From Nitrososphaerota archaeon (lineage in GTDB: Archaea; Thermoproteota; Nitrososphaeria; Nitrososphaerales; Gagatemarchaeaceae): a stretch of 5,780 bases of DNA. This document shows positions 1 through 5,054 of this stretch, piece after piece. Numbering within the stretch: position 1 is the stretch's first letter; every line of letters begins with the position of its first letter. Under the pieces are notes generated by a model. The model worked only from the letters and a program-made list of their open reading frames with translations. It ran no database searches and was not told where the DNA came from. The stretch is taken from positions 1-5,780 of the forward strand of contig VBPK01000027.1 in NCBI GenBank assembly GCA_005877225.1, read 5' to 3'. Made by a program: the position numbers and the translations under genes.

Positions 1-802
1 TCCTCGTGGACTTCGAGGCCAGCCTCTTCGCTGTCTTCATCTCAATGAGGCGTGGGTAGTAATGCGCCAAGGCCCTCGCGACCCAGACGTCAATCGGGAA
101 CGCCTCGTCTTTGTCGCAGGAGAAGAGGAGGAAGCAGTCCGCGACCTTGGGACCTACACCGAGGAGGACCTTCGCCCCCAACAACTTCTTCAGGAGCAAC
201 TCCTTCGCGTCGGGATAGTCCAGGAGGGCAAGCTCAGAGAGTTCGAGCCTCCCCTCATGAATCGCCTCAGCGACTCTCTTCAAGAAAGGAGCCCTGTAGC
301 CAAGCCCACATTCAGCCAAGCTCTGGAGGGGCGCCTCGGCTATCTTTTCCGCCGAAGGGAATCTCCTGTACTGCAAGCCTTCGTAGAGGAATGGTTCACC
401 GAACCCCTCGCATACATTCGCTATCATTCTCCTGATTGACGGGATGTTTGAGTTTGTCGCCAAGACGAATGAGGCAAGGCACTCCCACCTCTCCTGCCTG
501 ATGAGCCTGAGACCGTAGAAGCGCTGGACGGCCCCGGTCATGACCTTCCCCTTCATGAACGTCCCGATTATCCCCTTCAGGTCCTCGTCCAGCCGGAAGA
601 ACCGCCTTACAAACGAGGCGTCGAGCCCATCACTATTTGATTCGCAGTAAAGTGAGTCACGATCCTGCTTCACTTTAAGCACTCCACCATCGACCGGCCC
701 GTACCACCACTCCCCCTTCTTCTCCCATCTGAAGACCTGCCCACTCTCGAGTGTGTACTCCAGGTTGAATGGCTCGCCCCCGAGTTCGACTGCGTACTGC
801 AC
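1..802 (-). CDS. ogg: 8-oxoguanine DNA glycosylase, OGG1-type HhH-GPD family (partial, C-terminus off left edge)
   Basis: Base-excision repair enzyme that removes 8-oxoguanine from DNA and has associated AP-lyase activity (family knowledge). Translating the minus strand from a GTG at 802 gives 267 residues before the window ends. The N-terminal segment LESGQVFRW (residues 18-26) matches the OGG_N domain. TNSNIPSI (116-123) corresponds to the human SNNNIARI segment, and GLGYRA (about 166-171) carries the Tyr-Arg pair that contacts the orphan cytosine. The helix-hairpin-helix motif LGVGPKVADC contains the Schiff-base lysine K219, and PIDVWV contains catalytic D238. The K-to-D spacing of 19 equals human K249-D268. 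The position of human Arg154 is Ser122 here. An in-frame TGA lies upstream and no ATG, GTG or TTG occurs between it and 802, so GTG is the best start. The gene is divergent from the aminotransferase gene. Only the last few dozen residues appear to be missing. Confidence 0.9.
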   Translation of the reverse strand, partial: MQYAVELGGEPFNLEYTLESGQVFRWEKKGEWWYGPVDGGVLKVKQDRDSLYCESNSDGLDASFVRRFFRLDEDLKGIIGTFMKGKVMTGAVQRFYGLRLIRQERWECLASFVLATNSNIPSIRRMIANVCEGFGEPFLYEGLQYRRFPSAEKIAEAPLQSLAECGLGYRAPFLKRVAEAIHEGRLELSELALLDYPDAKELLLKKLLGAKVLLGVGPKVADCFLLFSCDKDEAFPIDVWVARALAHYYPRLIEMKTAKRLASKSTR

Positions 803-828
803 CTCCTCATCTGAGCAGGGCGCGCCTA

Positions 829-837
829 TTAAAATCG
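829..837. promoter_or_regulatory. TATA-like A/T island between divergent genes
   Basis: TATTAAAAT is the only strongly A/T-rich run in the 71-bp gap between the divergent glycosylase and aminotransferase genes. Read on the minus strand (ATTTTAATA) its centre is about 30 bases from the GTG at 802, roughly right for an archaeal TATA box driving a nearly leaderless mRNA. Read on the plus strand it would start transcription near 858-860, about 15 bases before the ATG at 874. A weaker alternative for the plus strand is TTCAAAAC at 843-850. Assignment rests on position and composition only. Confidence 0.4.
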
Positions 838-873
838 AAATGCTTCAAAACACCCACTTACGGACCCATCCCG

Positions 874-2205
874 ATGGGCGCTAACCGCGATTATGAACGC
901 AAGACTCGCAGGTCGAAGTCACTCTACGGGCGGGCTCTGAAGGTCTTCGCCGGCGGAGTCAGCCACAACACGAGGTTCTATGAACCATATCCTCTCTTTG
1001 TGAAGAGGGCTAGGGGGAAGTTCATCTGGGACGAGGACGGCAACAGGTACACGGACTACTGGATGGGTCACACCGCTCTAATCCTCGGGCACTCCCCCAA
1101 GATTGTCGTGGACAGACTGGAAGAACAGGTTCGGCATGGGACTCTCTACGGAATGGGTAGTTCCCTCTCAATCCAGCTTGCCGAGGAGGTCCAGCGTTCT
1201 GTTCCTTGTGCCGAGATGGTGAGGTTCTGCAACTCGGGGGCTGAGGCGACGATGTACCTCATCAGGCTCGCGCGGGCATACGTGGGGAGGCGGACAGTCG
1301 TAAAGATAGCCGGAGGGTGGCACGGGTACAACACCCAGCTCAACACGGCCGTCCACGCCCCCTTCGCCGGGAGCGAGAGTGCGGGGATCCTTCCTGAGGA
1401 GCAAGCACATGTGGTTAGCATTCCATTCAACGACGTCAGCGCGGCCGAGAGGGTCCTGGGAGAAAACGAAGGTGATACCGCATTGGTCTTCCTCGAACCC
1501 GTCCTCGGAGCGGGGGGGTGCATCCCCGCGGAAAAGGAGTACCTCAAGACGCTTCGGGAGCTGACGGCGAAGCACGACGTACTCCTCGCATTCGACGAGA
1601 TAATCACAGGGTTCCGACTGGCCCTGGGAGGGGCGCAGGAGTACTACGGCCTGAAGCCGGACCTGGCGTCACTGGGGAAGATTGTAGGTGGGGGACTTCC
1701 GATAGGTGTCGTCTGCGGCCTCGAGGAGATAGTCTCCCGCGCAGACCCGAGGATTCGCGAGAGGGCGAAGTTCGTTTCAATCGGAGGGGGAACATTCTCG
1801 GAGAATCCCCCCACGATGGCAGCGGGACTTGCGACACTCAAGTACCTGAGACGCAATCACGGAAAGGTCTACTCTCAATTGAAGAAGCTGGGAGACGAAC
1901 TCAGGAGGGGCGTTGACGGGGCGTTCAAGGAAGAAGGGATAGAGGCGCACACGACTGGGGCGTCCTCCCTCTTCATGACGCACTTCGCAAAGGAGAGCCC
2001 CAGAAACGCGGAAGAGAGCCAGAGATCGAACATCGCCCTACAGAAGGCATACCACCTCGCCCTGATGGCCGGGGATGGAATCTTCGTTCTCCCGGGCCAT
2101 CTGGGAGCGATATCGACAGAGCACGATGCGAAGGACATAGCGGGATTCTTGAAGGGTGCTTCTCTCTTCGCAGCTGGGGCCAAGCGCGACCACGTTGGCC
2201 CTTAG
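874..2205 (+). CDS. Class III PLP-dependent aminotransferase, glutamate-1-semialdehyde aminomutase (HemL)-like
   Basis: Fold-type I, class III aminotransferase of 443 residues (E. coli HemL is 426). If it is a true HemL it converts glutamate-1-semialdehyde to 5-aminolevulinate for tetrapyrrole synthesis. Visible motifs, numbered from the ATG at 874: ALKVFAGGVSHNTR near the N-terminus, the PLP-phosphate loop NSGAEAT (120-126), GGWHGYN with H150 stacking on PLP, FDEIITGFR with D241, and the PLP lysine K269 in SLGKIVGGG, against K265 in E. coli. GGTFSENP matches the HemL GTLSGNP segment. Differences from HemL are GGWHG in place of GCYHG, and PGHLGAIST near the C-terminus where HemL has an F-E-A-G-F type segment. 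It could therefore be a HemL-like paralogue acting on another substrate. The frame is open to 769, but family alignment starts at NRDYERKTRRSKSLY, so 874 is preferred. No other haem genes are nearby. Confidence 0.85.
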   Translation: MGANRDYERKTRRSKSLYGRALKVFAGGVSHNTRFYEPYPLFVKRARGKFIWDEDGNRYTDYWMGHTALILGHSPKIVVDRLEEQVRHGTLYGMGSSLSIQLAEEVQRSVPCAEMVRFCNSGAEATMYLIRLARAYVGRRTVVKIAGGWHGYNTQLNTAVHAPFAGSESAGILPEEQAHVVSIPFNDVSAAERVLGENEGDTALVFLEPVLGAGGCIPAEKEYLKTLRELTAKHDVLLAFDEIITGFRLALGGAQEYYGLKPDLASLGKIVGGGLPIGVVCGLEEIVSRADPRIRERAKFVSIGGGTFSENPPTMAAGLATLKYLRRNHGKVYSQLKKLGDELRRGVDGAFKEEGIEAHTTGASSLFMTHFAKESPRNAEESQRSNIALQKAYHLALMAGDGIFVLPGHLGAISTEHDAKDIAGFLKGASLFAAGAKRDHVGP

Positions 2206-2287
2206 ATGCGATTGCCGCTTTATTCAACACGACAAAGAATTGCGGTGCAAGTCCAAGGGACGATGGGCCTCGGCCCTCGATAACTAA

Positions 2288-2318
2288 CGATGAGAACCGC
2301 GCCAATCTCATCGCGGTT
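2288..2318 (+). repeat. Two overlapping, mutually exclusive inverted repeats
   Basis: CGATGAGA (2288-2295) pairs perfectly with TCTCATCG (2306-2313), leaving a 10-base loop. AACCGCG (2295-2301) pairs perfectly with CGCGGTT (2312-2318), also leaving a 10-base loop. The arms interleave and share bases 2295 and 2312-2313. With no linker bases between arms they cannot form a pseudoknot, so they would be alternative hairpins. The ACCGC arm can also pair with GCGGT at 2242-2246, enclosing two small stems: GTCC/GGAC (2251-2254/2258-2261) and GGGC/GCCC (2265-2268/2273-2276). One perfect 8-bp repeat of this kind is expected by chance in a window this long. The clustering is what makes it notable. Confidence 0.4.
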
Positions 2319-2341
2319 GCAGCAAAGATTATTGCAGCAAA
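2317..2341 (+). repeat. Direct repeat of a near-palindrome, 15-bp period
   Basis: TTGCAGCAAA occurs at 2317-2326 and again at 2332-2341. Each copy contains TTGC-A-GCAA, a palindrome around a single base. The 15-bp period keeps frame and yields two Ala-Ala-Lys units in the endonuclease frame (AAKIIAAK). It could be an operator-like pair of sites or simply a repetitive helix-coding stretch. The second is the simpler reading. Confidence 0.35.
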
Positions 2342-2459
2342 AACTGACGGAGGACGGCTCTATTTTGCCCGAGTTTCCGAATCCGAAAAAGAGGAACTTC
2401 GGCAGTCGTTCAACCGTCTTCACAACGAACTAAACGTCTCCGTCCTTCAGATTGCTCGG

Positions 2460-3377
2460 TTGCTCGGAAGAAGACAATTCTCAGTTTGGAAGCTGTTCGT
2501 CGCACTAGGAGTTCCCCGTCGCGGGGTAGCGCAGGCGAACACAACGTCAGCGCCTCTCCGGACGCATCACAAGAGAACGGCGTTCGTGGGGTCAGAATCC
2601 GATAAGGCGTACATGCTGGGGTTTGCGAGTGGTGACCTTACGGCCTGGCAGGTAAGTGGGACAAGCGTGATGGTAACCTCGACAACCACCCATCCGGCTT
2701 TCGTAGAACTTTTCCATCAGATGTTCGACGGCCATGGTCCCGTCTACCAGTATCCCATGTATGAAGAGGGCAAAGGCTACAGATGGAAGGTCGCCACGCG
2801 ACTGGACAACAGCTTCCGGTTCCTCTTAACACCTCGGATGCAAGGTCTCGAATGGGCAACGGACGGTGGACTCCTCACCCATTGGCTTGCGGGGTTTACA
2901 GACAGCGATGGCAGCATCCAAATCTCCAGAGCATACAACGGAGTAAGGATGAAGCTGAATCTCTATAACACCAATCTCGAGCTTCTGGTTCGCCTGAAGG
3001 ACCAAATAGAAAGGTTGGGATTTTTCCCAAGCGGACCCTACGTTACAATGCCTAAAGGCAGCTCAACACCATACGGGACGTACACGAAGGACTTGTGGAA
3101 CCTTCCCCTCCAGCGCACATGGGAAGCACAGAAGTTGCTGAGGAATCTGCCTGTGAGACACCGAGAAAGACAGGAACTGAAGAGAATAATCATATCGATA
3201 TCGAAGGGGGCGAGGTGGAAAGACATTGCGCCGGTGGTTCGCGAGGCGAGAAGGAAGGTCGAGGAGGAGGTTGAGGACTTCGCGAAGGTTGCCGAGAACG
3301 AATACACATCTCGGCATCCAGAGGGGTCGTTGTTACCAAGGAAAGATGGTCAGAGGGCCGCGAGCAAAAAGAGGTGA
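2460..3377 (+). CDS. LAGLIDADG homing endonuclease, two-motif monomer with N-terminal HTH-like segment
   Basis: Site-specific DNA endonuclease of the LAGLIDADG family, normally spreading its own gene or host intron by double-strand-break repair. From the TTG at 2460 the product is 305 residues. Motif 1, AYMLGFASGDLTAW, places the metal-binding acid at D59. Motif 2, HWLAGFTDSDGSIQI, places it at D150. The 91-residue spacing fits a single-chain two-domain enzyme. Strand-like segments follow each motif (VMVTSTTTHPAFVELF; VRMKLNLYNTN), then a basic region with NLPVRHRERQELKR and a Lys/Arg-rich tail. The start is doubtful. An HTH-like segment (SVLQIARLLG then FSVWKLFVALGVP) straddles 2460, so starting there would cut it in half, and no other standard start exists upstream. 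No host intron or intein boundary is recognisable. The gene is convergent with sod and 12 bp from its stop. It is free-standing, possibly active, possibly 5'-damaged. Confidence 0.85.
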   Translation: MLGRRQFSVWKLFVALGVPRRGVAQANTTSAPLRTHHKRTAFVGSESDKAYMLGFASGDLTAWQVSGTSVMVTSTTTHPAFVELFHQMFDGHGPVYQYPMYEEGKGYRWKVATRLDNSFRFLLTPRMQGLEWATDGGLLTHWLAGFTDSDGSIQISRAYNGVRMKLNLYNTNLELLVRLKDQIERLGFFPSGPYVTMPKGSSTPYGTYTKDLWNLPLQRTWEAQKLLRNLPVRHRERQELKRIIISISKGARWKDIAPVVREARRKVEEEVEDFAKVAENEYTSRHPEGSLLPRKDGQRAASKKR

Positions 3378-3389
3378 GTCGACGGGTTG

Positions 3390-3998
3390 TTACTTCCTGG
3401 CGCCGTCGAACCTTTTCGCTACGTCGTCCCAGTTGACGACATTCCACCACGCCTCGACGTACTTGGCACGGTCATTGAGGTACTGAAGGTAATATGCGTG
3501 CTCCCATTCGTCTGCACTAAGGAGTATAGGAAGTTCGGCCAGGTGCATGAAATTTTGTTTCTCGATCTGTGTTAGGACGAGTGTGTCGATCTCCCGGTCG
3601 TAGAGCAGGAGAGCCCAGCCGCTCCCCTCGACTGTCTTGCAGGCGTCGCTGAACTGCGCCTTGAATTTGTCAAAACCGCCGAAATCCTGGTCCATCTTGT
3701 CGGCGAGCCTCCCCCCCGGCTTGCCCCCGCCCTTCCCGGCAGGAGCCATGTTGGGCCAGAAGATCGTGTGTAACTTGTGCCCATCTATGTTGAAGCTGAG
3801 GTCTCGGAGGACTCCCCTCACGTCGACCTGCATCGCCCCCGCCCTTGCTTTTTCGAGCTTGTCCAACGCTGCGTTGGCTCCGTTGACGTAGGCTTGATGG
3901 TGTTTGTCGTGGTGCAGCGTCATGATTTGTTCAGAGATGTGTGGCTCGAGGGCGTTGTATTTGTACGGAAGTGGCGGAAGTGAATATGTCTTTGCCAT
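3390..3998 (-). CDS. sod: Superoxide dismutase, Fe/Mn family
   Basis: Cytosolic enzyme dismutating superoxide to oxygen and hydrogen peroxide. The 202 residues cover both family domains and are of normal length. Metal ligands by alignment to E. coli MnSOD are H29 (TLHHDKHHQAYV), H77 (GHKLHTIFW), D163 and H167 (ADEWEHAYYLQY). Y37 is the substrate-gateway tyrosine. The Gly-rich PAGKGGGKPGGR insert (85-97) is typical of archaeal members. The Fe-type glutamine of the N-terminal half is absent (Gly73 there), while Gln148 lies in IEKQN, the C-terminal position used by Mn enzymes. Metal use may therefore be Mn or cambialistic, which sequence alone cannot settle. The ATG at 3998 follows a T-rich TATA-like box, so the gene can be transcribed independently of the PIN-like gene 36 bp upstream. 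A short T-run (minus strand, 3370-3366) just past the stop could act as a weak terminator, inside the end of the convergent endonuclease gene. Confidence 0.96.
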   Translation of the reverse strand: MAKTYSLPPLPYKYNALEPHISEQIMTLHHDKHHQAYVNGANAALDKLEKARAGAMQVDVRGVLRDLSFNIDGHKLHTIFWPNMAPAGKGGGKPGGRLADKMDQDFGGFDKFKAQFSDACKTVEGSGWALLLYDREIDTLVLTQIEKQNFMHLAELPILLSADEWEHAYYLQYLNDRAKYVEAWWNVVNWDDVAKRFDGARK

Positions 3999-4022
3999 CG
4001 AGTTGGGCCGTCGATTGAACTG

Positions 4023-4030
4023 GTAAAAAC
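4023..4030 (-). promoter_or_regulatory. TATA-like box for sod
   Basis: On the minus strand GTTTTTAC is centred about 28 bases from the A of the sod ATG at 3998. That fits an archaeal TATA box giving a leaderless or very short-leader transcript. It overlaps the 3' junction of the upstream PIN-like gene. Positional evidence only. Confidence 0.4.
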
Positions 4031-4034
4031 CTTG

Positions 4035-4313
4035 CTACAGGCTCAAATCGATGTAGGAGGCGACGATGTCCTGGACCCTGATGCACGGGATGTGGAGCTG
4101 GGCGCAGTACTCTGCCAGCTCGCTGTCGAGCGTGATGAGGGTGAGGCCCTTCTTCCCCGAGAGGAACTTCACGATCTCTGGGTCGCTTATCTTGACGCTC
4201 GAGTCCTCGTTGCCGCGCATCCTCCTGTGTACGGTCTCGCAATCTATCCCCTTCGCCTTCAGCTCCTTCGCGAGGCCACTGAGGTGGGCGTCTGTCATGT
4301 ACTTTTTTTTCAT
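4035..4313 (-). CDS. Small PIN-like (DUF5615-like) protein, putative nuclease
   Basis: A 92-residue protein with the compact layout of DUF5615/Mut7-C-type PIN-like domains, many of which are predicted Mg-dependent RNases. Visible acidic positions are D8 in MTDAHLSGL, D44 in KISDPEIVKFL and D63 in LITLDSEL, spaced as in that superfamily. DAHL.GLA.ELK.KGID (8-24) is the N-terminal helix, TLITLDSELAEYC (58-70) the core strand plus helix, and the C-terminal IRVQDIV (78-84) is also usual. The start Met is followed by three Lys codons, giving a run of eight A residues. No antitoxin-like partner adjoins it: 41 bp upstream is transaldolase and 36 bp downstream is sod, all on one strand. It may be a stand-alone nuclease rather than half of a toxin-antitoxin pair. 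Family placement is by pattern, and activity is not demonstrated. Confidence 0.75.
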   Translation of the reverse strand: MKKKYMTDAHLSGLAKELKAKGIDCETVHRRMRGNEDSSVKISDPEIVKFLSGKKGLTLITLDSELAEYCAQLHIPCIRVQDIVASYIDLSL

Positions 4314-4335
4314 TGGCGAGCCTTCCCTCGAATGC

Positions 4336-4343
4336 TGATAAGC
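4336..4343 (-). promoter_or_regulatory. Weak TATA-like element upstream of the PIN-like gene
   Basis: Minus-strand GCTTATCA is centred about 26 bases before the ATG at 4313, inside the 41-bp gap after the transaldolase stop. The match to a TATA box is poor. An alternative is read-through from transaldolase using the purine stretch GAGGGAAGG at 4328-4320 as a ribosome-binding site. Confidence 0.25.
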
Positions 4344-4354
4344 CTGACGAAAGG

Positions 4355-5032
4355 CTAGACCGTTATGGAGGGCTTCTCTTTCTTCTTTGCCTTCGCCCAG
4401 TCGTCGAGGAACCTCTTCAAGCCGATGTCAGTCAGGGGATGCTGGACCATCTTCTCCATCACCTCCGGAGGCATCGTGGCGATGCTCGCCCCGGCGCGAG
4501 CGGCCTCAATGACGTGCAACGGGTGTCTGATGCTCCCAACGAGAACCTCAGCCTTCATCTTGTAGTTGCCGAAGATCTTCACGAGGTCCTCGACGACGTC
4601 CATCCCGCGATGGCCGATATCATCCAGCCTCCCGATGAAGGGGCTCACGTAGGAGGCGCCAGCCTTCGCGGCGAGAAGACCCTGGTTCGCGGAGAAGACG
4701 AGCGTCACGTTCACAGGGATACCGAGCCTGCTCACGGTCTTCACCGCCCTCAGCCCCTCCGGGATGATGGGAATCTTGACCACAACGTTGGGGGCAAACT
4801 TCGAGAACTGCTTCGCCTCCCGCACCATGGTTTCGTAATCCGTTCCAACCACCTCGACGCTGACCGGCCCCTTCACTTCCTTGCAGATCTCCTCCACTAT
4901 CTCCTCGAACTCTCCGTCCTCCTTGGAGATCAAGGAGGGGTTCGTGGTGACGCCGTCGAGTATCCCCATCTGGTTGAACCTTCGAATCGATGAGATGTTC
5001 GCTGTGTCGAGGTAGAGCTTCAAGGATTCCAC
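4355..5032 (-). CDS. tal: Transaldolase, TalC/MipB small-subunit type
   Basis: Moves dihydroxyacetone units between sedoheptulose-7-phosphate and glyceraldehyde-3-phosphate in the non-oxidative pentose phosphate pathway. It has 225 residues from the GTG at 5032, typical of the single-domain TalC/FSA alpha-beta barrel. Motifs: LYLDTAN (6-12), DGVTTNPSLI (26-35), VVVKIPIIPEG with Schiff-base K86, NVTLVFSANQG (108-118) and SPFIGRLDD (130-138). Glu60 in VSVEV and Phe132 occupy positions where E. coli fructose-6-phosphate aldolase has Gln59 and Tyr131, so transaldolase activity is favoured over FSA activity. The start is open: GTG at 5032, or TTG at 5023, which gives the family-typical beginning MKLYLDTA and sits about 27 bases from a good TATA box. 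It follows the transketolase subunit by 22 bp on the same strand. Confidence 0.93.
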   Translation of the reverse strand: MESLKLYLDTANISSIRRFNQMGILDGVTTNPSLISKEDGEFEEIVEEICKEVKGPVSVEVVGTDYETMVREAKQFSKFAPNVVVKIPIIPEGLRAVKTVSRLGIPVNVTLVFSANQGLLAAKAGASYVSPFIGRLDDIGHRGMDVVEDLVKIFGNYKMKAEVLVGSIRHPLHVIEAARAGASIATMPPEVMEKMVQHPLTDIGLKRFLDDWAKAKKKEKPSITV

Positions 5033-5046
5033 TTCTTCCGCTCGCG

Positions 5047-5054
5047 GATATAAA
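5047..5054 (-). promoter_or_regulatory. TATA box for transaldolase
   Basis: Minus-strand TTTATATC is a good match to the archaeal TATA consensus and directly follows the transketolase TGA. Its centre is about 27.5 bases upstream of the TTG at 5023, the classic TATA-to-start distance. It predicts an internal promoter and a leaderless transaldolase mRNA beginning at that TTG. From this box the GTG at 5032 would fall upstream of the transcription start. Confidence 0.55.

Larger units (their letters stand above)
2206..2459 (+). other. Start-less open extension of the homing endonuclease frame
   Basis: The 254 bases between the aminotransferase stop and the TTG at 2460 contain no conventional complete gene. 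The endonuclease frame stays open through all of it, with no ATG, GTG or TTG, and even back across the aminotransferase stop. From about 2301 it reads like protein: ANLIAVAAKIIAAK, then a charged helix EKEELRQSFNRLH, then the first half of a helix-turn-helix. In the +1 frame an ATG at 2206 abuts the upstream TAG and encodes 25 codons ending in TAA at 2281-2283. A second +1-frame ATG at 2290 runs to a stop at 2431-2433. A weak TATA-like CTTTATTC sits at 2218-2225. The most likely explanation is the true 5' part of the endonuclease gene with a non-standard start, a frameshift, or decay. Confidence 0.55.

Noticed and set aside
52..439. Overlapping plus-strand open frames of about 125 codons
   Set aside because: They are antisense to the glycosylase, whose catalytic Lys and Asp are encoded on the other strand.
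769..873. 35-residue N-terminal extension of the aminotransferase
   Set aside because: It would overlap the glycosylase start and the promoter region, is not similar to the family N-terminus, and ATG 874 fits the expected length.
2288..2318. H-type pseudoknot from the interleaved inverted repeats
   Set aside because: The arms adjoin or overlap with no bases left for the two groove-crossing loops. Both stems cannot form together, so they are treated as alternative hairpins.
2235..2320. tRNA gene near GGTGCAAGTCC
   Set aside because: The sequence resembles a T-loop only slightly. No acceptor, D or anticodon stems could be paired around it.
2206..2345. Group I or group II intron core hosting the endonuclease
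   Set aside because: GTGCAAGTCC and AATTGCGG recall intron elements, but I could not assemble a P3-P7 core or a domain V, and no interrupted host gene is evident: the aminotransferase looks complete.
4303..4310. T8 run as a plus-strand terminator
   Set aside because: It is the complement of the Lys codons after the start of the PIN-like gene, and no plus-strand gene ends there.
4035..4354. Toxin-antitoxin pair containing the PIN-like gene
   Set aside because: The flanking gaps of 36 and 41 bp cannot encode an antitoxin, and the neighbours are metabolic enzymes.
4313..4993. Plus-strand open frame of 226 codons
   Set aside because: It is antisense to the well-supported transaldolase and has no recognisable motifs. 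GC-rich codon use produces such shadows.
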